The notes: a model not told the origin generated them from the sequence alone. 20,718 nt of DNA from JAFDVL01 sp031398365 (GCA_031398365.1 JANNND010000288.1:1-20718), one strand, 5' to 3'. Shown: positions 6,144 through 13,522, counted from the stretch's first letter. Made by a program: numbers and translations.

Positions 6144-7964
6144 ATGAAGGAATTCCGCCGACTCATCCAATACCTTCGCCCCTATCGCGCGATCTTTGGC
6201 CTATCAATGGTGCTGATGATTGCGACCGGGTTATTTGAAGGAGCGACGCGGCTGTTGATTATTCCGATCTTTGATAAGTTGAGTGGGGCGGCGCAGCCCA
6301 GCAATATTTTGCAACGGTTGCATCTGGATCAAATTCTGCCTTCGGTGGATAGCTCTTTGACAACGGTCGCGTTGCTGCTGGTTGCCTTTACGATAGCCAA
6401 AGGGATTGCCGAATATTTCTCTTCATTTTCGATGAGTTACATTGGGCAACACGTCATCGCCGATGTGCGGGCGTCGCTCTACGATCACGTCATGCGACAG
6501 GCCGCGCAATTTTTTGCGCTCCATCCGACGAATAGTTTGACGGCGCATTTGATGAGCGATGCGGCGCTGATTGAACGGTCGGTGTCGGACACGATCCGCG
6601 ATATGCTGCGCGAATCGGTTAGCTTGGTTGTCTGTCTGGGCCTGCTGTTCGGCATCAATTGGAAGCTGGCGGCAGTGATGTTTTTGATTGCGCCGCCGGT
6701 TGCGTATCTGACAACCAGCTTCAACAAAAAGCTGCGGCATTATGTGAATTCACGGCAGCAAAGCGGTGCCGAAATGCTGGACGTGGCGCAGGAGGCGATT
6801 TCATCCCAACGCGTTGTCAAGGCTTTCGGAATGGAGCAATACGAAAGCCAGCGCTTTGCCGTCGCCGCCCGCAAGCAAATGCGCGATCAGTTGCGCGCGA
6901 TGCGAATTTATTTCATCTCGCCGATTGTGTTGGAACTGGTCGGCGTGATCGCGGTGGCGGCTCTGCTGATTTATGTGAATCGCTATATCAAAGCCGGGCA
7001 AATGACATTGGGTGATTTTGCCGGCTTCGTCGTTACGATGTTCAGCGCGTATGATCCGATTCGCCGTCTGAGTCGTCTGCAACACGATCTGCAACAGGGT
7101 TTGGCCTCGGCAGCACGGATTTTCAAGGTGATGGACACGGATTTGGAAATGCGCGATCAGCCGGACGCGGTGGCGTTAAAGCGCTTTACTGCTCAGCTTG
7201 AATTCCGCGACGTTTCATTCAGCTACGGCGCAGGCTTTGACCTGCCAGTGGTCGAAAACGTGAGCTTTACCGTGCGCGCCGGAGAGATGATCGCCATCGT
7301 CGGGCAAAGTGGTGCAGGCAAAAGCACGCTGACAAATTTGTTGCCACGTTTTTATGATGTAACGAAAGGTGCAGTGCTGATTGATGGAACTGATGTGCGC
7401 GCCGTGAAGCTGGCCGACTTACGCGCGCAAATTGCGATGGTCACGCAGGATATTCACCTTTTCAACGACACCGTGCGCGCCAATATTGCCTACGGCGCGT
7501 TTGCCAGAAACGATGGTGCGGCACCGCTCAAAGCGGCAGCGCAGGCAGCCTTGGCCGATGAATTCATCAGCAAATTGCCCCAGGGCTATGATACCTTTGT
7601 GGGCGAGCGCGGCCTGATTTTATCCGGCGGACAACGGCAACGCATCGCCATCGCGCGGGCGATTTTGAAAGATGCGCCGATCTTGATTTTGGACGAAGCA
7701 ACGTCCGCGCTCGACACCGAAAGCGAAATGCTGGTGCAGCAGGCATTGAATAATTTGATGGAAGGCCGCACAACAATTGTCATTGCGCATCGGCTCTCGA
7801 CCGTCCGCCGCGCGGATCGCATCATCGTGATGGACGCGGGGCGCATTGCCGAAATTGGCAGTCATCAGGAGTTGCTGGCGCGCAACGGAATTTATCGTAA
7901 GCTGTATGATTTACAGTTTGTGGAAGAAGGACAAGAATTACTAGCTACGAACTTCACGAATTAA
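6144..7964 (+). CDS. msbA: MsbA-like ABC exporter (lipid A / glycolipid flippase type)
   Basis: This is a 606-residue half-transporter with its membrane domain fused to its ATPase. The frame extends back to 6009, but a consensus promoter at 6057-6086 lies in that extension, so the ATG at 6144 is used; it has no clear ribosome site. Residues of about 15-315 hold six membrane helices. The nucleotide-binding domain shows Walker A GQSGAGKST (387-395), Q-loop Q435, signature LSGGQ (493-497), Walker B ILILDE (513-518, catalytic E518) and the switch His549, so it should be active as a homodimer. Family members flip lipid A precursors or other amphiphiles across the inner membrane. The MsbA assignment rests on overall resemblance and the neighbouring LolA-like gene. 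Its last residues (ATNFTN) and stop codon are encoded by an intergenic repeat. Confidence 0.85.
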   Translation: MKEFRRLIQYLRPYRAIFGLSMVLMIATGLFEGATRLLIIPIFDKLSGAAQPSNILQRLHLDQILPSVDSSLTTVALLLVAFTIAKGIAEYFSSFSMSYIGQHVIADVRASLYDHVMRQAAQFFALHPTNSLTAHLMSDAALIERSVSDTIRDMLRESVSLVVCLGLLFGINWKLAAVMFLIAPPVAYLTTSFNKKLRHYVNSRQQSGAEMLDVAQEAISSQRVVKAFGMEQYESQRFAVAARKQMRDQLRAMRIYFISPIVLELVGVIAVAALLIYVNRYIKAGQMTLGDFAGFVVTMFSAYDPIRRLSRLQHDLQQGLASAARIFKVMDTDLEMRDQPDAVALKRFTAQLEFRDVSFSYGAGFDLPVVENVSFTVRAGEMIAIVGQSGAGKSTLTNLLPRFYDVTKGAVLIDGTDVRAVKLADLRAQIAMVTQDIHLFNDTVRANIAYGAFARNDGAAPLKAAAQAALADEFISKLPQGYDTFVGERGLILSGGQRQRIAIARAILKDAPILILDEATSALDTESEMLVQQALNNLMEGRTTIVIAHRLSTVRRADRIIVMDAGRIAEIGSHQELLARNGIYRKLYDLQFVEEGQELLATNFTN

Positions 7965-8034
7965 CACGCATAAGACAAGGGACCGAGAAGGTGAAGCAAA
8001 AGCCCGCCCTAAACATCCTAAAATAATTCGTGAA
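7953..8034. repeat. Inverted repeat of the 'CACGAATTA' type
   Basis: Positions 7953-7963 (TTCACGAATTA) are the exact reverse complement of 8024-8034. Weaker complementarity continues outward (TAGCTACGAAC against ATTCGTGAAATTTGTGGCT, ending near 8054). The left arm contains the exporter's stop codon (7962-7964) and the right flank ends about ten bases before the yicC ATG. It is related in sequence to the 12000-12121 element. Confidence 0.7.
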
Positions 8035-8063
8035 CATTCGTGAAATTTGTGGCTGAGAAACAC

Positions 8064-8939
8064 ATGATCAAAAGCATGACAGGGTACGGACAAGGTTCCG
8101 CCACCGCCGAAAATTTCAAAGTTACCATTGATTTACGCTCGGTGAACAACCGCAATTTGGACATTCACTGGCGCGCGCCGATGGAGTTGGCTTCCCTGGA
8201 AATCCCGCTGAAAAAGCAGGTACAAGCGGCAATCACGCGGGGGCGCGTAGACGTCAATATTGGCTTTACGCAAACTGCGGATGTCGAATATGAAATCAAT
8301 CGCCCGCTGGTGCGCGGCTATTTGGAAGCCCTGAAAACGATGCGCGAGGAATTCGGTTTGGCGGGTGAAGCGTCATTGGATTCCATCGCGCGTTTGCCGA
8401 ATGTCTTGCAGCCGATGAACAAAGGCGCGCAATTGCCCGCTGAAGTTGTGCAGGGGATTGAAACCGCCTTGATGCAGGCATTGACCGCGCTGGTGGCAAT
8501 GCGCGCGGTCGAAGGCCACGAGTTGCAAAAAGAATTGCTGGCGCGCATTGGTAAGATCGAAGCCGCGCTGCGCATCATTGAAGCCAATGCGCCGGACATC
8601 ACAACGGCGTATCGCGACAAGTTGAACAAACGTTTGACTGAGTTGTTGGAGAACGTTTCCGTGGATGAAGCGCGGCTGGCTCAGGAAGTCGCCTACCTAG
8701 CCGAACGGGCGGACATTGCCGAAGAAATCGCGCGCTTGAATTCCCATTTGACGCAACTGCGCGAACTGATCAACTCCGACGGCGAAATTGGCAAGAAGCT
8801 GGATTTTCTGTTGCAGGAAACCAACCGCGAGGCAAATACGATTTTGTCGAAAGCTTCGGAATTGGCGATCTGTGATGCCGCCATCGAAATCAAAACCGAA
8901 GTCGAAAAATTACGAGAGCAAGCAAATAACGTAGAATAG
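8064..8939 (+). CDS. yicC: YicC family endoribonuclease
   Basis: This is a 291-residue cytosolic protein. The frame opens at 8040, but the family begins MxxSMTGYG, which here is MIKSMTGYGQG from the ATG at 8064. The conserved N-terminal part (TIDLRSVNNRNLDIHWRAP, ITRGRVDVNI) and the C-terminal signature (GKKLDFLLQETNREANTILSKA...EVEKLREQANNVE) are complete, and the length is normal. E. coli YicC has been described as an endoribonuclease acting on small RNA. The gene commonly precedes gmk and rpoZ, as it does here. No good ribosome site precedes the ATG because the upstream bases belong to a palindromic repeat. The stop codon TAG (8937-8939) is the first part of another palindrome. Confidence 0.93.
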   Translation: MIKSMTGYGQGSATAENFKVTIDLRSVNNRNLDIHWRAPMELASLEIPLKKQVQAAITRGRVDVNIGFTQTADVEYEINRPLVRGYLEALKTMREEFGLAGEASLDSIARLPNVLQPMNKGAQLPAEVVQGIETALMQALTALVAMRAVEGHELQKELLARIGKIEAALRIIEANAPDITTAYRDKLNKRLTELLENVSVDEARLAQEVAYLAERADIAEEIARLNSHLTQLRELINSDGEIGKKLDFLLQETNREANTILSKASELAICDAAIEIKTEVEKLREQANNVE

Positions 8940-8988
8940 GTGTTGGGTTTTAGCTGTTAGTAAATCCGCACCTAAAACCCAACACCTA
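8937..8988. repeat. 17-bp inverted repeat built from a 7-nt 'CACCTAA'-type repeat
   Basis: Positions 8937-8953 are the reverse complement of 8972-8988 (TAGGTGTTGGGTTTTAG and partner), with an 18-nt loop. The right side continues as degenerate tandem copies of CACCTAA (CACCTAAAACCCAA, CACCTAATACCTAA, CACCT) to about 9001, five bases before the gmk ATG. The left arm starts exactly at the yicC stop codon. Confidence 0.85.
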
Positions 8989-9005
8989 ATACCTAACACC
9001 TGAAA

Positions 9006-9626
9006 ATGGCAGGCAACCTAATCATCATTTCGGCTCCCTCCGGCGCAGGCAAAACGACCATCGTGAATGAAGTTTTGCGGCGCGTGGCGGGCGTGCGGGA
9101 TTCGATTTCCTATACTTCGCGTTCGCCGCGCGGAGGGGAAGAAAACGGGCAGGATTATCATTTTGTCACGCGTGCGGAGTTTGAGGCGATGATCGCGCGC
9201 AATGAATTATTGGAATGGGCAGAAGTCCATGGCAATTTATACGGCACGTCACTCGTTTACGTCAGCGAAATGCTTACCGCTGGGCTGGATGTGATTTTGA
9301 CAATTGATGTGCAGGGCGCGGCGCTCACGCGCCAGTTGTTTCCGAATGCCGTCAGCGTCTTTATTTTGCCACCTTCGTACGAGGTGCTGATTGAACGATT
9401 GCACCTGCGCGATGCAGGTCAAATAGAGGCAGTGCGCTTGTGCAATGCCGAAACCGAACTGGAACAATATAAACACTACGATTACCTGATCGTGAATGAA
9501 GAACTGGAGGCTGCCGTACAGGAATTTACGGCAATTATTCGGGCCGCGCGCTGCCGCCGTAGCGGACGCGCCGCCGCCGCAGAAATGATCCTGAATCACT
9601 TTCGGAGGAACTTACTACATGGCTGA
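9006..9626 (+). CDS. gmk: Guanylate kinase
   Basis: This is a 206-residue enzyme, the usual length, converting GMP to GDP with ATP. The P-loop APSGAGKTT is at residues 10-18. The GMP-binding segment SISYTSRSPRGGEENGQDYHFVTRAEF and the motif LLEWAEVHGNLYGTS follow, and the C-terminal YDYLIVNEELE is typical. The lid region reads RLHLRDAGQIEAVRLCNAETEL. It is about two residues shorter than in E. coli and lacks the usual acidic DSEE patch, so nucleotide binding there may differ. The ATG at 9006 follows a tandem-repeat stretch and has no ribosome site. The stop overlaps the rpoZ start by 8 bases (ATGGCTGA), which suggests coupled translation. Confidence 0.95.
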   Translation: MAGNLIIISAPSGAGKTTIVNEVLRRVAGVRDSISYTSRSPRGGEENGQDYHFVTRAEFEAMIARNELLEWAEVHGNLYGTSLVYVSEMLTAGLDVILTIDVQGAALTRQLFPNAVSVFILPPSYEVLIERLHLRDAGQIEAVRLCNAETELEQYKHYDYLIVNEELEAAVQEFTAIIRAARCRRSGRAAAAEMILNHFRRNLLHG

Positions 9627-9810
9627 ATCCAAACAAACCGTAAATAAAGTAGACAGCAAATATCGCAAAATCCTGATCGCTGCCAAACGCAGCAAACAAA
9701 TTCAAAACGGCGCGCGCCCACGTGTTCATTTGCCCAACGCCAAAGCAACCCGTGTGGCGCTGACCGAAATTGATCGCGGCCTGGTCAATTTTGAAATCAC
9801 GAATCGGTAG
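9619..9810 (+). CDS. rpoZ: RNA polymerase omega subunit
   Basis: This 63-residue protein assists assembly of RNA polymerase by binding the beta-prime subunit. The conserved core DSKYRKILIAAKRSKQIQNGARP is at residues 12-34. The downstream motif KATRVALTEIDRGLVNFE is also present, and the size is normal for short omega proteins. GGAGG (9604-9608) lies 10 nt upstream of the ATG and inside the gmk coding region, and the start overlaps the end of gmk by 8 bases. It is the only gene in the yicC-to-coaBC run with a clear ribosome site. Confidence 0.93.
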   Translation: MAESKQTVNKVDSKYRKILIAAKRSKQIQNGARPRVHLPNAKATRVALTEIDRGLVNFEITNR

Positions 9811-9820
9811 CGCTTGCCGC

Positions 9821-9942
9821 AAATCAAAAGGCAAAGGGCAAAAGGCAAAAGGTCGGCACTTTATCTTTTTCTATTTTGAAGAAGCAGCGCAGCTTTCGAA
9901 TAGACTTTTGCCTTTTGATATTTGCCTTTTGCCTTTTCATTT
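9821..9942. repeat. Imperfect inverted repeat built from a 7-nt 'AAAGGCA' repeat
   Basis: The left arm 9821-9842 matches the reverse complement of 9921-9942 at 20 of 22 positions. Each arm is a run of degenerate AAAGGCA units, and more copies lie inside the arms at 9843-9852 and 9905-9917. The right arm ends at the base before the coaBC ATG. The central 50 bases show no obvious gene. Confidence 0.8.
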
Positions 9943-11160
9943 ATGAAGGTCTTACTTGGCGTCACCGGTTGCATAGGTGCTTACAAAGCGGCAGAGATTT
10001 TACGCGGCTTGCAAAAGGCTGGTGCGTCGGTGCGCGTCGTCATGACGCGGTCGGCCACCGAGTTTGTGCAGCCGCTCACGTTTGAAGCCCTGTCCGGGCA
10101 ACCTGTGATTGTCGAAATGTATGACCGCCCGAATTACGGAGTGATTGAACACATAGCCGTCGCTCGTGAGGCGGATTTACTGTTAATTGCGCCTGCCACC
10201 GCCAACGTTCTTGCCAAATTCGCACACGGCATCGCGGACGATTTTCTTTCGACCGTTTATCTTTCCAATACGAATCCGGTGTTGATCGCGCCCGCGATGA
10301 ATGTCGAGATGTGGAGCCATCCGGCCACGCAAGCCAATCTGAACACTTTGCGCGCACGCGGTGTCCATTTCGTTAATCCCGGCAGCGGTTACCAAGCCTG
10401 CGGCGAAGTCGGCGTTGGACGCTTGGCAGAGCCAGCAGACATCGTCCAAAAAGCTCTCCAACTCATTTTCAATCTCCAAGCTCCGATCCCGCATGACTTA
10501 ACGGGCGAACATATCATCATCACCGCTGGCCCGACCGTCGAAGACCTTGATCCGGTGCGTTTCATCACCAATCGCTCGTCCGGCAAAATGGGCTACGCAT
10601 TGGCCGTAGCAGCGCAGGCACGCGGCGCGCAGGTCACATTGATTAGTGGCCCGACAAAGTTGCCCCCCCCGCCGCAGGTCGAATTCGTGTCCGTTCGCTC
10701 GACCCGCGAAATGTATGATGCGGTAATGCTCACGATGCACGAAAGCAGTGTCTTTATTGGCTGTGCGGCGGTTGCCGACTATCGCCCCACAAATCGGGCA
10801 GAGCAAAAGCTCAAGAAAAACGGACGACAAGGAATCACGCTGGAATTGGAGGCGACCGAAGACATCATCGCGGCGGTCGGCGCGGCATCACGCGATGAGC
10901 GCCGCATTGTTGTGGGCTTTGCGGCGGAATCGGAATCGTTGCTGAGCCATGCCGCGCAAAAGCTGCGTAGCAAAAATCTGGACTTCATCGTTGCCAACGA
11001 CATCACGCGTAAGGATGCCGGCTTTGATGTCGAGACCAATGCCGTCACGATTTTGCGGCGCGATGGTTCACAAGATGAACTGCCACTGCAAGGCAAACGA
11101 GAACTAGCGGACGCAGTGCTGGACGAAGTCGTCAGGCTGCGCACCACCGAAAAACCATGA
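9943..11160 (+). CDS. coaBC: Bifunctional phosphopantothenoylcysteine decarboxylase / phosphopantothenate-cysteine ligase
   Basis: This 405-residue enzyme carries out two steps of coenzyme A synthesis: joining cysteine to 4'-phosphopantothenate and decarboxylating the product. The family start MKVLLGVTGCIGAYKA fixes the ATG at 9943. The CoaC half (about 1-175) is an FMN flavoprotein with catalytic His70 (IEHI), PAMN (117-120) and the substrate clamp ACGEVGVGRLAE with Cys153. The CoaB half follows, with ITAGPTVEDLDPVRFITNRSSGKMGYALA (192-220), AAVADYRP and a KLKK motif for nucleotide binding. Both halves look intact. The start codon directly abuts a palindromic repeat and has no ribosome site. 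The stop overlaps the next gene's ATG (ATGA, 11157-11160). Confidence 0.95.
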   Translation: MKVLLGVTGCIGAYKAAEILRGLQKAGASVRVVMTRSATEFVQPLTFEALSGQPVIVEMYDRPNYGVIEHIAVAREADLLLIAPATANVLAKFAHGIADDFLSTVYLSNTNPVLIAPAMNVEMWSHPATQANLNTLRARGVHFVNPGSGYQACGEVGVGRLAEPADIVQKALQLIFNLQAPIPHDLTGEHIIITAGPTVEDLDPVRFITNRSSGKMGYALAVAAQARGAQVTLISGPTKLPPPPQVEFVSVRSTREMYDAVMLTMHESSVFIGCAAVADYRPTNRAEQKLKKNGRQGITLELEATEDIIAAVGAASRDERRIVVGFAAESESLLSHAAQKLRSKNLDFIVANDITRKDAGFDVETNAVTILRRDGSQDELPLQGKRELADAVLDEVVRLRTTEKP

Positions 11161-11981
11161 CCCCGCAGGAAGAATTTCAAACGTTGCTGCAACAGGCGAC
11201 CGAGCATTTACGGTACTACCGCGAACTGGGTATCACGCAGTTTGGCGAAAGTTTCGTGGCACCCATTGAAACGCCGATCTCAGCGCAAACAGAACCCTTG
11301 CTTCCTGTGCTTTCCCAACCAGCTACCATGAAGAACGAAAAACCTGCTGTCGAAGCCGCGCCGCTATTTGGCGATGCGTTATTTGACGCAACGTCGCCAA
11401 CCGTTCCTGAATTACAAATCGCAGATGACACGCTGGATCAAATTCGCGCTGATTTGGGTGATTGCCAACGTTGCAAGCTCTGGCAGACACGCACGCAAAT
11501 TGTTTTTGGCGAAGGCAGCGCGCACGCGGAATTGATGATCGTGGGCGAAGCGCCGGGCGCAGACGAAGATGCCAGCGGACGCCCTTTTGTCGGACGCGCG
11601 GGGCAACTGCTGACCAAAATGATCGAAGCGATTCAGTTCAATCGCGAAGACGTGTACATCGCCAACATTCTGAAATCGCGCCCGCCCGACAATCGCAATC
11701 CTGAAGCCGATGAAACCAAAGCCTGCATTCCGTTTTTGTATCGGCAAATCGCCGTCGTTCGTCCAAAGCTGATCGTCACGCTCGGCAATCCGGCGACTCA
11801 AGGGTTATTGGAAACGAAGGTGGGAATTACCAAACTGCGCGGCGAGTTCCATGATTATCCGCGCATTCCAGGCATTAAGGTTTTGCCGACTTTTCACCCG
11901 GCTTATTTGTTGCGCTCGCCCGACAAAAAGCGTGAGGCGTGGGAGGATTTGAAGAAGGTGAAAGCGTTTTTGCGCGGCTGA
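11157..11981 (+). CDS. Family 4-type uracil-DNA glycosylase
   Basis: This 274-residue protein removes uracil from DNA in base-excision repair. It starts at the ATG overlapping the coaBC stop and is likely translationally coupled. Residues 1-90 are a variable, poorly conserved extension, and the core runs from about 95 to 272. Motif A is GEAPGADEDASGRPFVGRAG (130-149) and motif B is HPAYLLR (247-253), both typical of family 4 (and related SPO1-type) enzymes. These normally hold a 4Fe-4S cluster through four cysteines. Here C103, C106 and C190 are present, but the third position, usually KCRPP, is KSRPP (Ser174). The spacing of 16 residues to C190 is kept. The cluster may use a serine ligand, be incomplete, or be absent. 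Confidence 0.9.
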   Translation: MTPQEEFQTLLQQATEHLRYYRELGITQFGESFVAPIETPISAQTEPLLPVLSQPATMKNEKPAVEAAPLFGDALFDATSPTVPELQIADDTLDQIRADLGDCQRCKLWQTRTQIVFGEGSAHAELMIVGEAPGADEDASGRPFVGRAGQLLTKMIEAIQFNREDVYIANILKSRPPDNRNPEADETKACIPFLYRQIAVVRPKLIVTLGNPATQGLLETKVGITKLRGEFHDYPRIPGIKVLPTFHPAYLLRSPDKKREAWEDLKKVKAFLRG

Positions 11982-11999
11982 AAATTGTAAGCAAGAGGG

Positions 12000-12121
12000 T
12001 TTAGCCACGAATTACACGAATATTCACGAATTACTTGCTTGGCAATGAGAAATTGACATTACAACTAACCGATGTACTTGCCAGTTTTAATTCGTGAGAA
12101 TTCGTGTAATTCGTGGCTAAA
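12000..12121. repeat. 34-nt-arm inverted repeat of the 'TAGCCACGAATTACACGAAT' type
   Basis: Positions 12000-12021 pair perfectly with 12100-12121 (22 bp). After two mismatches the pairing continues for ten more bases (12024-12033 with 12088-12097). The arm is a degenerate tandem repeat of CACGAATTA. The 54-nt loop shows no gene. It fills almost all of the gap between two convergent genes, so its transcript could act as a two-way terminator, although there is no U-run. It is related to the element at 7953-8034. Confidence 0.88.
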
Positions 12122-12136
12122 TTCTTAACCGGAGAA

Positions 12137-13426
12137 TTAGCGAAACGTATAGACCATCTCTTTGCTTTCGGCCTGCGACATCGTTTCCTCTCCCACTGAC
12201 TTCGTTGTCGCCAGGGCCGCCAGGGCCAAGAACAACTGGGCGTTATTCGTCACCTGCAAATTGAATTCAACAAAGCTGTGAACAGCAATGCCGAAACATC
12301 CGGCCAACGCGCCCAGGCTGATGGCACGCTGTACCAAATCGCGCGTTTGCATGGCCGCAAAACTGCGCGCAAATAACAACACAACAAACGCCAGCAGCGC
12401 CAGTCCGCCGACGATCCCGGTGTCGGCGAGGATTTGCAAATAATCGTTGTGGGATTGTTCCGTGCGAAAGATTCCCGAACTTTGATCATAGCGCGGATAC
12501 GCAAACTGATAGGCGCCCAATCCCACGCCGAGGATTGGGTGATCTTTCACCATTTGCATCGTCGTTTGCCAAAGCTCGCGGCGGCTATAGCGTTCATCCG
12601 CCAATTCACCCAGTTGCATGTTTTCCTGCACCTGCCCGAAGCGTTGCAGCAATTCGTCCGAACTGGTCAGGAACATTGCACCGAATGACATCACGACCAA
12701 CAAAATCAGGGTGGCAACCAGTCGAAGCTGCAACCGGCGATCTGCTTTCGCGTCGCCTGATTTGTCACCCCGCGAGGTCAGCGAGACGAGTCCTAAAAAC
12801 AGAATGACCGCCGCCAGCGCCAAATATCCGCCGCGTGAGGCCGACAAAATCAAGCCCGAACAAACCACAATCAAATAGCAAATGTACAGCACCATTCGTT
12901 CGCGTTGGAGCGTGCGGCTGACGATGCGCGCGCCAATCAGTCCGGCAGCCATTTCCAGAAATCCGGCGAAGTGATTGCGATTGACGAACGGCCCAAAGGC
13001 AGCACGCGGCCAAATCAGTTTGCCGTACGTTTGCCCAATGCCAATCAGCGCCACGATCACGCATAAAACGATGATGGTCGTCACCGCTTGTCGTCGTCGT
13101 TCCGGCGTATTGACGAAGGTGGCAAATAACAAAAAGAACAGAATACAAACAAACAGTTTCATCGCCGCATCCATCGTGGCAAATGAATCATAGGTGATCG
13201 TGCGACGCGCGCCGGACAGCATGGGGAGCAGTTGCACCAACGCAATTCCCAGCAGCGCCACCAGCGGCCAAACCAGCGGATTTAGGGCAATGCTCAACCG
13301 TTTGTTGATGAACGCCTGCACGCCCCACAAGAGTGTGAGCAGCAGAATTAACAATTCCCAAATTGCCGTTGACCACACCTCAACCGTGGCGTACGGCAGG
13401 ACGGTCAGCACCAAAAGTGCGAGCAA
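12137..13426 (-). CDS. O-antigen ligase / polymerase-like membrane protein (Wzy_C type)
   Basis: This is a multi-pass inner-membrane protein with about 11-12 hydrophobic helices and at least 429 residues. The family motifs are SRGGYLALAAVILFLG, the large periplasmic loop containing RRELWQTTMQMVKDHPILGVGLGAYQFAYPRYD, and the loop end EQSHNDYLQILADTGIVGGLALL. These are typical of enzymes that join or polymerise lipid-linked polysaccharide at the periplasmic face. The exact polymer cannot be told. The first conventional start in frame is TTG at 13424-13426, the coordinate given here, but it has no ribosome site. A strong AGGAGGT (13460-13466) lies 6 nt before an in-frame ATT (13451-13453), which would add nine residues (LDKIIYAL after the initiator). 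I favour the ATT. The gene is divergent from the diguanylate cyclase and convergent with the uracil-DNA glycosylase. Confidence 0.85.
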   Translation of the reverse strand: MLALLVLTVLPYATVEVWSTAIWELLILLLTLLWGVQAFINKRLSIALNPLVWPLVALLGIALVQLLPMLSGARRTITYDSFATMDAAMKLFVCILFFLLFATFVNTPERRRQAVTTIIVLCVIVALIGIGQTYGKLIWPRAAFGPFVNRNHFAGFLEMAAGLIGARIVSRTLQRERMVLYICYLIVVCSGLILSASRGGYLALAAVILFLGLVSLTSRGDKSGDAKADRRLQLRLVATLILLVVMSFGAMFLTSSDELLQRFGQVQENMQLGELADERYSRRELWQTTMQMVKDHPILGVGLGAYQFAYPRYDQSSGIFRTEQSHNDYLQILADTGIVGGLALLAFVVLLFARSFAAMQTRDLVQRAISLGALAGCFGIAVHSFVEFNLQVTNNAQLFLALAALATTKSVGEETMSQAESKEMVYTFR

Positions 13427-13459
13427 CAGGGCATAAATGATTTTGTCGAGAATAAGGCC

Positions 13460-13466
13460 ACCTCCT
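13460..13466 (-). promoter_or_regulatory. Strong ribosome binding site that places the ligase start at ATT
   Basis: The minus strand reads AGGAGGT, a seven-base match to the 16S rRNA tail, and is followed after GGCCTT by ATT CTC GAC AAA in the ligase frame. No in-frame ATG, GTG or TTG lies within normal spacing. The next candidate is TTG at 13426, 33 nt away. Confidence 0.6.
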
Positions 13467-13476
13467 AAAGCGCGCG

Positions 13477-13505
13477 ATCATACATCGCATGCCCCTGACT
13501 GTGAA
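13477..13505 (-). promoter_or_regulatory. Sigma70-type promoter of the O-antigen ligase-like gene
   Basis: The minus strand has TTCACA (13500-13505, five of six), a 17-nt spacer and TATGAT (13477-13482, five of six). The start would fall near 13470, only a few bases before the AGGAGGT site at 13460-13466. The leader would therefore be very short. Confidence 0.6.
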
Positions 13506-13522
13506 GTCCGCGCGGGAAGGAT

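Noticed and set aside
9249..9599. Minus-strand frame opposite guanylate kinase
   Set aside because: No ribosome site or domain; the plus-strand gmk explains the open frame.
10662..10670. Run of eight C bases in coaBC as a possible frameshift or phase-variation tract
   Set aside because: The frame is intact through the run, which encodes the proline stretch at the usual loop of CoaB; an isolated C8 gives no further support for slippage.
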